Part shown: positions 34,394-42,923 of the stretch, one piece after another
How positions within the stretch are numbered: position 1 is the first letter of the stretch
How the letters are laid out: the number at the start of each line of letters is the position of its first letter
NCBI RefSeq assembly: GCF_041021955.1
Contig: NZ_CP158375.1
Coordinates: forward strand, 3,038,001-3,102,000
DNA length: 64,000 bases
Direction: 5' to 3'
DNA from: Caulobacter sp. 73W
Lineage (GTDB): Bacteria > Pseudomonadota > Alphaproteobacteria > Caulobacterales > Caulobacteraceae
Notes under the pieces: model-generated
Databases searched by the model: none
Told to the model about the DNA's origin: nothing
What the model saw: the letters and a program-made list of their open reading frames with translations, nothing else
Made by a program: the position numbers and the translations under genes

Positions 34394-35238
34394 CAGACCG
34401 AGACGGCGGCCTTGATGTGGGCGTGCGCCTCGTAGCCTTCCAGCTGGAAGTCCTCGTAGGTGAAGGCGAACAGGTCGCGCTTGTCGGCCACGTTCATGGT
34501 CGGCAGGGCCAGGGGCTCGCGCGCCAGTTGGGTGCGGGCCTGGTCCAGATGGTTCAGGTAAAGGTGCGCGTCGCCCAGGGTGTGGACGAACTCGCCCGGC
34601 TGCAGGCCGACGACCTTGGCCACCATCAAGGTGAGCAGGGCGTAGGAGGCGATGTTGAACGGCACGCCCAGGAAGACGTCGGCGCTGCGCTGGTAGAGCT
34701 GGCAGGACAGCTTGCCGTCGGCGACGAAGAACTGGAACAGGCAGTGGCAGGGCGGCAGCGCCATGTCCTCGACATCCGCCGGGTTCCAGGCGGAGACGAT
34801 GTGACGGCGGCTGTTGGGGTTGGTCTTCAGCCCTTCGATCAGGCGTTCGATCTGGTCGATGCTCTCGCCGTTCGGCGCGGCCCACGAGCGCCATTGCTTG
34901 CCGTAGACGGGGCCAAGCTCGCCGTCCTCGTCCGCCCATTCGTCCCAGATCGAGCAGCCGTTCTCCTTCAGCCAGGCGATGTTGGTCTCGCCGCGCAGGA
35001 ACCAAAGCAGCTCCACGATGATGGAGCGCAGGTGCAGCTTCTTGGTGGTCAGGACCGGGAAGCCCTTGGACAGGTCGAAGCGCATCTGCCGGCCGAACAC
35101 GCCCAGCGTGCCGGTGCCCGTGCGGTCGCCGCGCTGCACCCCATTGTCGAGGATGTCCTGGAGCAGGTTCAGGTACTGGCGCTCCGGGTGATCCGAAGCG
35201 GCGGCGGGCGGGTTCAGGAGGGTGGCGGTCATGGGCAT
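34393..35238 (-). CDS. thyA: Thymidylate synthase (ThyA type)
   Basis: 281 residues. Signature blocks: [96 protein letters not shown] with the nucleophile C164, and [13 protein letters not shown]. It methylates dUMP to dTMP with methylene-THF, producing DHF for the downstream FolA. The first 15 residues are an extension; M3 is a possible alternative start. Being first in a translationally coupled three-gene operon, it probably defines its expression. Confidence 0.97.
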   Translation of the reverse strand: MPMTATLLNPPAAASDHPERQYLNLLQDILDNGVQRGDRTGTGTLGVFGRQMRFDLSKGFPVLTTKKLHLRSIIVELLWFLRGETNIAWLKENGCSIWDEWADEDGELGPVYGKQWRSWAAPNGESIDQIERLIEGLKTNPNSRRHIVSAWNPADVEDMALPPCHCLFQFFVADGKLSCQLYQRSADVFLGVPFNIASYALLTLMVAKVVGLQPGEFVHTLGDAHLYLNHLDQARTQLAREPLALPTMNVADKRDLFAFTYEDFQLEGYEAHAHIKAAVSV

Positions 35239-35320
35239 TCGCCTGTCTGTCTACCGCACGAAGGTCGGCTGATTCGCGTGGTTTTCGGACCCGTCCCCAG
35301 GCCATCCACAACTTGATTCG

Positions 35321-35872
35321 TCAGCCTGTGAATCCGTCCTCTTCCAGAAACGCCTGCTCCTCGGCCGTGGTCTTGCGGCCAAGCTGGCGGTTGCGGTGGG
35401 GGAAACGGCCGAAGCGCGCGATCACGGCATGGTGGTGCTTCGCCCACTTGGCGACATCCGGATCGCCCTGCTCCTCGGCCAGGGCGTTGAAGTGGGCGAG
35501 GGCCTGGTCCTGGTCCGCCAGCACTTCGGAGTGTTGCAGCGGCAGATAGAGGAAGGGGCGCAGCTTCGGTTCGAGCTGCTTGTCGAAGCCGGCGGCCAGC
35601 GCCTCGCGCGCCACCTTGCGGGCCAGGGGATCGGTGGCGAAGGCATGGCCGGAGTTGCGGAACAGGTTGCGCGGGAACTGGTCGAGAAGCAGCAGCAGGG
35701 CCAGGACGCCCTCGGCGTTCGCGGTCCAGGCGTCGTACTCTCCCCGGGCGGCGGCGAAGTGGGTGGGCTCGAAGCGCAGGCGGATGGCCTGGTCGAAGGC
35801 GTCGCTCTTGGCGAACCACTTCTCCGGACCCGCCTGGATCCAAAAGCCGATCACGTCCTGGGGCGTCGCCAT
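35321..35872 (-). CDS. DUF924 family protein
   Basis: 183 residues, wholly helical. Family marks: VIGFWIQAGPEKWFAKSDAFDQAIRLRFEPTHFAAARGEYDAW, LLLLLDQFPRNLFRNSGHAFATDPLARKVAREAL, FLYLPLQHSEVLADQDQALAHF and RFGRFPHRNRQLGR. The fold is a tetratricopeptide-like bundle; the function is not established. ATG 35872 was preferred to the frame start at 35902 because the family sequence begins at residue 6 (DVIGFW). It lies 82 bp upstream of thyA on the same strand, without overlap. Confidence 0.88.
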   Translation of the reverse strand: MATPQDVIGFWIQAGPEKWFAKSDAFDQAIRLRFEPTHFAAARGEYDAWTANAEGVLALLLLLDQFPRNLFRNSGHAFATDPLARKVAREALAAGFDKQLEPKLRPFLYLPLQHSEVLADQDQALAHFNALAEEQGDPDVAKWAKHHHAVIARFGRFPHRNRQLGRKTTAEEQAFLEEDGFTG

Positions 35873-35995
35873 GGGCTCGATTCTCCTGCACGTCACATTC
35901 AAGCGCGGTTCATGCGCCCTAGCCCATTAGATCGGGGCAACGGGCGCGGGCCCAGTTCCGATCATGGAAACAGCCCACGCCTCTGGAGTTAGACC

Positions 35996-36913
35996 ATGAA
36001 GCGTTTGATGACGACCGCTTTGACCCTCGCCCTGATGGCGACGACCGCGACCGCGGCCCTCGCTCAGGAACGCGGCGGGCGCGAGCGTGGCGGCGGTCCG
36101 CGCGAAGACCGTGGCGGCCGCCAGGAACAACGGATGGAACGCGGCGACCGTGGTGATCGCGGCGGCGGCCGTGGCGACTGGGGCGGCGGTGATCGCGGCC
36201 AGCGCCAGCGGCCCGATGCGTCCAGCCGACCCAACTACACCCCGACCCAGGCGGCCCCGACCTCGCCGCCGGCCTTTACCCAGCCTCAGGCGGCTCCGGG
36301 CCAGGATCGCGGCGGGCGCGACTGGAACCGTGGCGACAACACCAACCGGGGCGGTGAGAACCGCGATTGGAATCGCGGCGGCGACCGTCGGGACGACAAC
36401 CGCAGCGGGCGCAATGACGGCCGCAACGACAACGACCGTCGTGGTGAGCAGAGGGGCGAACAACGCCCGGACTGGAATCGCGGCGACAATGATCGCCGGG
36501 ACGACCGTCGTTGGGACAACGGCCCGCGCAACAACAACGACAGGCGCTGGGACAACGACCGTCGCGGTGGTGACCGCTTCGACCGTGATTATCGCCGCCC
36601 CTCCCAGATGCGCGACCGCGACCGTGGCCGGGGCTGGTACGATGAGCGCCGCTGGCAGCGCAGCTACCATGCGCCGCGCCGGTTCCGCGCGCCGGTCTAT
36701 CGTCCGCCCGCCGGCTGGTACGCCCGCAGCTGGGGCTATGGCGACTTCTTGCCGCGCGGCTGGTTCGGGTCGAGCTATTACCTGAACTGGGGAACCTACG
36801 GCCTGGGCCTGCCGCCCATCGGCACGGAATGGGTCCGCGTCGGGCCTGACGCCTTGCTGGTGGACATCTGGACCGGCCGCGTGCTCAGCGTCTACTACGG
36901 GCTCTTCTGGTAG
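35996..36913 (+). CDS. RcnB family exported protein with a low-complexity R/D/G/N-rich region
   Basis: 305 residues. Signal peptide MKRLMTTALTLALMATTATAALA, then residues 24-225 almost entirely of R, G, D, N, E and W in loose repeats (RGGRERGGG, DWNRGDN, DWNRGGDRRDDN, RRWDN appears repeatedly). The C-terminal 70 residues (RAPVYRPPAGWYARSWGYGDFLPRGWFGSSYYL, VGPDALLVDIWTGRVLSVYYGLFW) are the RcnB domain of periplasmic nickel/cobalt-homeostasis proteins. The repeat region is probably disordered and may bind metals or nucleic acid-like polyanions; unknown. A strong terminator follows at once. Confidence 0.85.
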   Translation: MKRLMTTALTLALMATTATAALAQERGGRERGGGPREDRGGRQEQRMERGDRGDRGGGRGDWGGGDRGQRQRPDASSRPNYTPTQAAPTSPPAFTQPQAAPGQDRGGRDWNRGDNTNRGGENRDWNRGGDRRDDNRSGRNDGRNDNDRRGEQRGEQRPDWNRGDNDRRDDRRWDNGPRNNNDRRWDNDRRGGDRFDRDYRRPSQMRDRDRGRGWYDERRWQRSYHAPRRFRAPVYRPPAGWYARSWGYGDFLPRGWFGSSYYLNWGTYGLGLPPIGTEWVRVGPDALLVDIWTGRVLSVYYGLFW

Positions 36914-36925
36914 GAAGAGGATCAG

Positions 36926-36951
36926 CCCCGGCCTCACGGCCGGGGTTTTTT
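36926..36951 (+). terminator. Intrinsic terminator of the RcnB-like gene
   Basis: CCCCGGCC-TCAC-GGCCGGGG, a perfect 8-bp stem, followed by six T residues. Confidence 0.9.
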
Positions 36952-36974
36952 CTTTCTCCAAACCGCCGCCACCC

Positions 36975-38088
<1,114 letters not shown>

Positions 38089-38114
38089 GGTCTGTCGTCA
38101 GCCCGCGAGATCAG

Positions 38115-38146
38115 GCCCCCCGCCGTTCGACGGCGGGGGGCTTTTT
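38115..38146 (+). terminator. Intrinsic terminator of ilvC
   Basis: GCCCCCCGCCGT-TCG-ACGGCGGGGGGC, a perfect 12-bp stem, followed by TTTTT. Confidence 0.92.
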
Positions 38147-38175
38147 CTTGCCGCCTTCGCGGGCGTAGATGATCC

Positions 38176-38739
38176 ATGCGTTCAATCCGATCCCTGTACC
38201 TGGCCGGCCCTCAGCCCTGGCTTCCCGACGCCGCGCGCCAGATGGGGCTGCAACGGGCGCTGTGCGACGCCGCCGGTCTGATCGCCCTGCTGCCGGACGA
38301 GGGCGCTCTGCTGGCCCAGGAGCCTTCGGAGCTTCTCGCCCGTCAGATCTATGCCGCCCGCATGGCCGCCATGCGCCAGGCGGACGCGGGCGTGGTCGAT
38401 CTGACGCCCTGGCGCGGACCCAGCGCCGATCCTGGCGCGGCGTTCGAAGCGGGGGCGCTGTCGGGCCTGGGCAAGCCGGTCTTCGCCTACATGAACATCA
38501 CCGTCGACGACGACGCCGACCTGGCCACCCGCCTGTCGGGATATGTCGGCGTGGAGATCGGCGAGGACGGGACCGCCTATGACCAGGACGGCTGCGTCAT
38601 CGAGGATTTCGGCCTGCCCGAGACCCTGATGCTGTGGGCCGAGGCGCGGCGGCTGTTCATCGTGGTCACCAACGACCCTCTACGGGACCTGACCGGCCTG
38701 CAGCTATGCCTTGAGGCGCTTCGCCAGTACGCGGGCTAG
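38176..38739 (+). CDS. Nucleoside 2-deoxyribosyltransferase family protein
   Basis: 187 residues. SLYLAGPQPWLPDA at the start and ARQIYAARMAAMRQADAGVVDLTPWRGPSADPGAAFEAGALSGLGKPVFAYM match the family's nucleotide-binding pocket (LAGP; D-x-T/N; DPGTAFEIG-like, with the catalytic glutamate in AAFEAGA). It exchanges or hydrolyses deoxyribonucleoside N-glycosidic bonds; a MTH1-like hydrolysis of nucleotides is another possibility for the family. The C-terminal part (VTNDPLRDLTGLQLCLEALRQYAG) is longer than minimal members. It converges on the methyltransferase gene with a 4-bp overlap. Confidence 0.87.
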   Translation: MRSIRSLYLAGPQPWLPDAARQMGLQRALCDAAGLIALLPDEGALLAQEPSELLARQIYAARMAAMRQADAGVVDLTPWRGPSADPGAAFEAGALSGLGKPVFAYMNITVDDDADLATRLSGYVGVEIGEDGTAYDQDGCVIEDFGLPETLMLWAEARRLFIVVTNDPLRDLTGLQLCLEALRQYAG

Positions 38740-39476
38740 GTCCAGGGGAGGGAGGCTTCACCACGCAGGATCGCCTCGGCCTGCGCCGTATGCTTGGCCC
38801 CGGTGCGGTCGTGCAGGACCCGGGGCGGCAGCAGGACCAGCGGCGCCTTGCCGGTCTTGATCGCCCGCACCAGCACGCGCTTGGCCGGCTGGTCGGCGAA
38901 GGGATGCACGGGGCGGATCCTGAAGGAGCCCGCCTTGGGCGAGAGCAGGGCCAGGATGTCCGCCAGCCGGTCGGCGCGGTGGACGATGGTGATGGTCCCG
39001 CCCTCGCGCACCGCCTTCAGCAGGAAGGCCGCCCAGGCCTCCAGTCCTCCATCCGCCATCCAGGCGCCGGTCTTGGCCGCCGCCGGGGCGCGCAGGGCGT
39101 TGGGATCGTCAAAGAACGGCGGGTTGGCCATGGCGGCGTCGAAGGGCTCCGTCGCCAGGGCGCGGAAACCGGCCTGAACATCGGCTTGCCGCACCTGGAC
39201 CCGTTCCGCCAGGCCGTTGAGGGCGGCGTTATCGCGGGCCAGGGCGGCGGCGGCGGCGTCCCGCTCCACGCCGGTGAAACTTGCGCCGGATCGCCGCACC
39301 GCCGCGGCCAGCAAGGCCCCGCCGGCGCCGCATCCCGGTTCGATGACCCGCGCTCCATCCGCCGCATCGCAAGCCGCAGCAAGAAGTGCGGCGTCGAGTC
39401 CCGCCCGATAGCCGCCCGCCGCCTGCCTCAGGCGGACGCGTCCGTTAAGCACACTATCTTCGGCGACCTCGTCCAC
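38736..39476 (-). CDS. N6-adenine methyltransferase, TrmN6/YfiC-like (tRNA1(Val) A37)
   Basis: 246 residues. Motif I is VIEPGCGAGGALLAAA (45-60), the acidic motif II GVERDAAAAALARDNAAL, and the catalytic N-P-P-F (FDAAMANPPFFDDPN, NPPFF at 118-122), characteristic of N6-adenine methyltransferases of the YfiC type. The N-terminus (SVLNGRVRLRQAAGGYRAGLDAALLAAA) matches YfiC's LGGRVRIWQPRDGYRAGIDPVLLAA pattern. The most likely substrate is adenosine 37 of valine tRNA, by family. It is divergent from the polyprenyl synthase gene, as is common for this gene in alphaproteobacteria. Confidence 0.86.
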   Translation of the reverse strand: MDEVAEDSVLNGRVRLRQAAGGYRAGLDAALLAAACDAADGARVIEPGCGAGGALLAAAVRRSGASFTGVERDAAAAALARDNAALNGLAERVQVRQADVQAGFRALATEPFDAAMANPPFFDDPNALRAPAAAKTGAWMADGGLEAWAAFLLKAVREGGTITIVHRADRLADILALLSPKAGSFRIRPVHPFADQPAKRVLVRAIKTGKAPLVLLPPRVLHDRTGAKHTAQAEAILRGEASLPWT

Positions 39477-39550
39477 GGCGAATTTTCAAGCCTTGCCCTT
39501 GGTTTCCCCCTGACCTATCCCGACCACTAGGACCCCTGCAACGTCGAGCG

Positions 39551-40591
39551 ATGTTCGGGGAATTTGTGGAGCGATACGTTTTGGACGCAGCCGTCACGGC
39601 TCAGGCACGCCGGCCCGGTTCGGTCGACCCGATCGTCCGCCTTTCGGCGGACGACATGGTGAAGGTGAACGCCCTCATCACCGACCGCATGCAAAGCGAC
39701 GTCGCCATCATTCCCGCCCTGGCCGATCACCTGATCGCGGCCGGCGGAAAGCGCCTGCGTCCGCTGCTCACCGTCGCCGCCGCCCGTCTGGCCGGCGCGT
39801 CGGACGACAACTGCCTGAAACTCGCCGCCGCCGTGGAGTTCATCCACACCGCCACGCTGCTGCATGACGACGTGGTGGACGGCAGCCAGCTGCGCCGCGG
39901 CAAGGTCGCCGCCCATCTGATCTGGGGCGGCGCGCAAAGCGTGCTGGTGGGCGATTTCCTGTTCGCCCGGGCCTTCGAGCTGATGGTCGAGACCGGCTCG
40001 ATGACGGCGCTGGAGATTCTGGCCCGCGCCAGCCGCGTCATCGCCGAGGGCGAGGTGCTGCAGCTGACCCGCAGCCACGACCTGAACCTGTCGCAGGACC
40101 TCTATATCGAGATCATCGGCGCCAAGACCGCCGAGCTGTTCGCCGCCGCCGCCGAGGCGGGCGCGGTCTCGGCCGAGGTCGAGACGGTGAAGACCGCCGC
40201 CTTGCGCGCCTATGGCATGAACCTGGGCCTGGCGTTCCAGCTGGTCGACGACGCACTGGACTACGGCGGCACGACCGAGGCGCTGGGCAAGAACGCCGGC
40301 GACGACTTCCGCGAAGGTAAGGCCACCCTGCCGCTGCTGCTGGCCATCGCCCGCAGCGGCGCCAAGGAGACCGAGTTTTGGGAGCGCACTGTCGGTCGCC
40401 GCGAACAGACCGACGCCGACTTCGCCCGCGTGCGCGAGCTGATGGTCGGTGCCGGCGCCATCGAGGCGACTTTGAACCTGGCCGCCGATTATGCCGAAGC
40501 GGCCAAGGCCGCCCTGAAAGGCTTCCCCGCCAACGACTGGCGCGACGCCCTGGAGCAACTGGCCGACTTCTCCGTCAGCCGTCGGGCCTAG
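39551..40591 (+). CDS. ispB: Polyprenyl diphosphate synthase (octaprenyl/decaprenyl type, IspB-like)
   Basis: 346 residues with both aspartate-rich motifs: LLHDDVVDGSQLRRG (DDVVD at 106-110) and LVDDALDY (232-236), plus GGKRLRPLLTVAAA and KTAELFAAAAEAGA. It elongates farnesyl diphosphate with IPP to the long side chain of ubiquinone. The residues before the first Asp motif lack bulky stop residues in the positions that make short-chain enzymes, agreeing with a C40-C50 product. An upstream non-homologous segment of about 25 residues makes ATG 39551 plausible but a later start possible. Confidence 0.93.
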   Translation: MFGEFVERYVLDAAVTAQARRPGSVDPIVRLSADDMVKVNALITDRMQSDVAIIPALADHLIAAGGKRLRPLLTVAAARLAGASDDNCLKLAAAVEFIHTATLLHDDVVDGSQLRRGKVAAHLIWGGAQSVLVGDFLFARAFELMVETGSMTALEILARASRVIAEGEVLQLTRSHDLNLSQDLYIEIIGAKTAELFAAAAEAGAVSAEVETVKTAALRAYGMNLGLAFQLVDDALDYGGTTEALGKNAGDDFREGKATLPLLLAIARSGAKETEFWERTVGRREQTDADFARVRELMVGAGAIEATLNLAADYAEAAKAALKGFPANDWRDALEQLADFSVSRRA

Positions 40592-40623
40592 AGCTCAAGC
40601 TCGACCTCTGACAGAGTACGGGG

Positions 40624-41019
40624 ATGATCCGTCTCATCCTCAATCTCCTGTGGTTCTTCCTTGGTGGCTGGCTGGCCGGTCTGCTGTGGCTGCTGGGCGG
40701 GCTGCTGCTCGCCATCACCATCGTCGGTCTGCCCTATACGGGCGCGGCGTGGCGCATCGCGGGCTTCGCCTTCTGGCCGTTCGGCAAGGACGTCGTCTCG
40801 CGCGCGGCGATTAGCGGCGAGGACGTCGGCACCGGGCCTCTGGGCTTCTTGCTGAACGTGGTCTGGTTCGTGCTGGGCGGCTGGTACATCGCCCTGGCGC
40901 ACCTGATGATCGCCGTGGCCGAATTCATCAGCATCATCGGCATCCCCTTCGCCCTGAAGGACCTGCAACTGGCCCGCATCGCCTTCGCCCCGATCGGCAC
41001 GGCGGTGGTGCGCAAATAG
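40624..41019 (+). CDS. YccF domain-containing inner-membrane protein
   Basis: 131 residues with two copies of the YccF repeat: LILNLLWFFLGGWLAGLLWLLGGLLLAITIVGLPYTGAAWRIAGFAFWPFGKDV and, at about 77-125, FLLNVVWFVLGGWYIALAHLMIAVAEFISIIGIPFALKDLQLARIAFAPIGTAV. Each has a hydrophobic hairpin and a G-P/IPF-type ending. Function unknown; small bacterial inner-membrane protein family. It starts 32 bp after ispB on the same strand and may be cotranscribed with it. Confidence 0.92.
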   Translation: MIRLILNLLWFFLGGWLAGLLWLLGGLLLAITIVGLPYTGAAWRIAGFAFWPFGKDVVSRAAISGEDVGTGPLGFLLNVVWFVLGGWYIALAHLMIAVAEFISIIGIPFALKDLQLARIAFAPIGTAVVRK

Positions 41020-41020
41020 G

Positions 41021-41049
41021 AAAAGGGCGGCTGCGAAGAGCCGCCCTTT
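41021..41049. terminator. Bidirectional terminator between yccF-like gene and fumC
   Basis: AAAGGGCGGCT-GCGAAG-AGCCGCCCTTT, an 11-bp perfect stem with A and T runs on its flanks, placed between the converging genes. Confidence 0.85.
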
Positions 41050-41075
41050 CCATTCTTCGGTCCTAAAAAGGCCGA

Positions 41076-42467
41076 TCAGCCGGGGCTGACCATCTTTTCC
41101 GGACGGACGAGTTCGTCGAACTCTTCGTTGGTCAGGTAGCCGCCGCCGACGGTCTCTTCGCGCAGGGTGGTGCCGTTCTTGTGGGCGGTCTTGGCGATCT
41201 TGGCGCAGTTGTCGTAGCCGAGGCGGCCGTTCAGGGCCGTGACCAGCATGAGGCTGTTCTCGACGCCCTTCTTGATGTTGTCGATGCGCGGCTCGATGCC
41301 GACGACGCAGTTGTCGGTGAAGCTGATCGCCGCGTCGGCCAGCAGGCGGACCGACTGCAGGAAGTTGTAAGCCATCACCGGGTTGAAGACGTTCAGCTCG
41401 AAGTGGCCCTGGCTGCCGGCGAAGGTGACGGCGGCGTGGTTGCCGAACACCTGCACGCAGACCTGGGTCAGGGCTTCGCACTGGGTCGGGTTGACCTTGC
41501 CCGGCATGATCGACGAGCCCGGCTCGTTCTCCGGCAGGGCCAGCTCGCCCAGACCCGCGCGCGGGCCCGAGCCCAGGAAGCGGATGTCGTTGGCGATCTT
41601 GAACAGCGAGGCGGCGACCGTGTTGATGGCGCCGTGGCTGAACACCATGGCGTCGTGGGCGGCCAGGGCCTCGAACTTGTTCGGGGCGGTGGTGAAGGGC
41701 AGGCCGGTGATGCCGGCGATGGCTTCGGCCACGCCTTCGGCGAAGCCGATCGGGGCGTTCAGGCCGGTGCCGACGGCGGTGCCGCCCTGGGCCAGCTGCA
41801 TCAGCTTGGGCAGGGTCTGCTCGATGCGCTCGATGCCGTTGGCGACCTGCTGGGTGTAGCCGCCGAACTCCTGGCCCAGGGTCAGCGGGGTGGCGTCCTG
41901 GGTGTGGGTGCGGCCGATCTTGATGATGTCCTTCCACGCCTCGGTCTTGGCGGCGAGGGCGGCGTGCAGGTGCTTCAGGGCCGGGATCAGGTCGTGGACG
42001 ATCTGCTCCGCGCAGGCCACGTGCATGGCCGTCGGATAGGTGTCGTTCGACGACTGGCTCATATTGACGTGGTCGTTCGGGTGGACGGGCTTCTTGGAGC
42101 CCATCTCGCCGCCCAGGATCTCGATGGCGCGGTTCGAGATCACCTCGTTGGCGTTCATGTTCGACTGGGTGCCCGAGCCGGTCTGCCAGACGACCAGCGG
42201 GAAGTGGTCGTTCAGCTTGCCTTCGATGACTTCGTTGGCCGCGGTGACGATGGCCTTGGTCAGCTCGGCGTCCAGTTTGCCCAGCTTGTGGTTGGTCTCG
42301 GCGGCGGCGCGCTTGACCACGCCCAGGGCGCGGACGACGGGCAGGGGCTGCTTTTCCCAGCCGATCTTGAAGTTGCCGAGGCTGCGCTGCGCCTGGGCGC
42401 CCCAGTAACGGTCGGCGGCGACTTCGATCGGGCCGAAGGTGTCGGTTTCGGTGCGGTTGGCGGTCAT
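41076..42467 (-). CDS. fumC: Fumarate hydratase, class II
   Basis: 463 residues, normal FumC length. [83 protein letters not shown] (catalytic histidine in the T-H-T of residues 188-190) and the fumarase/aspartase signature [11 protein letters not shown] at 317-327. It interconverts fumarate and malate in the TCA cycle without an iron-sulfur cluster. The start is unambiguous and the gene appears monocistronic, with a terminator behind it. Confidence 0.98.
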   Translation of the reverse strand: MTANRTETDTFGPIEVAADRYWGAQAQRSLGNFKIGWEKQPLPVVRALGVVKRAAAETNHKLGKLDAELTKAIVTAANEVIEGKLNDHFPLVVWQTGSGTQSNMNANEVISNRAIEILGGEMGSKKPVHPNDHVNMSQSSNDTYPTAMHVACAEQIVHDLIPALKHLHAALAAKTEAWKDIIKIGRTHTQDATPLTLGQEFGGYTQQVANGIERIEQTLPKLMQLAQGGTAVGTGLNAPIGFAEGVAEAIAGITGLPFTTAPNKFEALAAHDAMVFSHGAINTVAASLFKIANDIRFLGSGPRAGLGELALPENEPGSSIMPGKVNPTQCEALTQVCVQVFGNHAAVTFAGSQGHFELNVFNPVMAYNFLQSVRLLADAAISFTDNCVVGIEPRIDNIKKGVENSLMLVTALNGRLGYDNCAKIAKTAHKNGTTLREETVGGGYLTNEEFDELVRPEKMVSPG

Positions 42468-42550
42468 GTGCTCAATCCCCTGAACGCGTGTTGGGGGCGG
42501 TTTAACGGGCCAGGGGGCGACTGCAAAGCCGTAAGGCTCTATGGAGTCTC

Positions 42551-42907
42551 ATGGATGACGGCTGGACACATCACGGCAAGGTGCGCGCGCGCGAGATCGA
42601 CGGCGTGCTGGAGCTGGTCGTCGACGGCCTGACGACCCAGGCCAAGTACTACAAGCCGTTGATCTATGAGTTCTTCCGCAAGGCCTGGCGCGGCTCTCGC
42701 CCGGCCTGGGGCGAATTCTCGGTGGAGATCGGCATGGACTATGTCGGCGATCCGCCGTGGCTGGATCTCGACAACCTGGCCAAGGCGCTGCTGGACTCCA
42801 TCAAGGGCTACGCCTTCCACGACGACGCCCAGGTGGCCCGCCTGCTGGTCCAGCGCCAGGCAGGCGAGCGCGAGCGCATCACCATCAAGGTGTGGAAGCT
42901 GTCCTAG
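42551..42907 (+). CDS. RusA family crossover-junction endodeoxyribonuclease-like protein
   Basis: 118 residues. The catalytic core of RusA-type Holliday-junction resolvases is readable: PPWLDLDNLAKALLDSIKGYAFHDDAQVARLLVQR, giving D72, D74-N75, K78 and D91-D92. RusA enzymes are usually phage-derived, but no other phage gene is nearby here, so this looks like a chromosomal, possibly domesticated member. The N-terminus (DDGWTHHGKVRAREIDGVLELVVDG) begins the dimer strand. It lies between fumC (divergent, 83 bp) and the serine hydrolase (convergent, 16 bp). Confidence 0.85.
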   Translation: MDDGWTHHGKVRAREIDGVLELVVDGLTTQAKYYKPLIYEFFRKAWRGSRPAWGEFSVEIGMDYVGDPPWLDLDNLAKALLDSIKGYAFHDDAQVARLLVQRQAGERERITIKVWKLS

Positions 42908-42923
42908 CCGGACGCGCCCCTAG

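Noticed and set aside
34394-35311. Upstream extension of the MazG-like frame through thyA
   Set aside because: The residues are Arg/Pro/Ala-rich shadow of thyA; the 101-residue part alone has the ExxE and EAAD motifs.
42551-42907. Prophage remnant, suggested by the RusA-like resolvase
   Set aside because: No integrase, portal, capsid, attachment repeats or tRNA nearby; neighbours are housekeeping genes.
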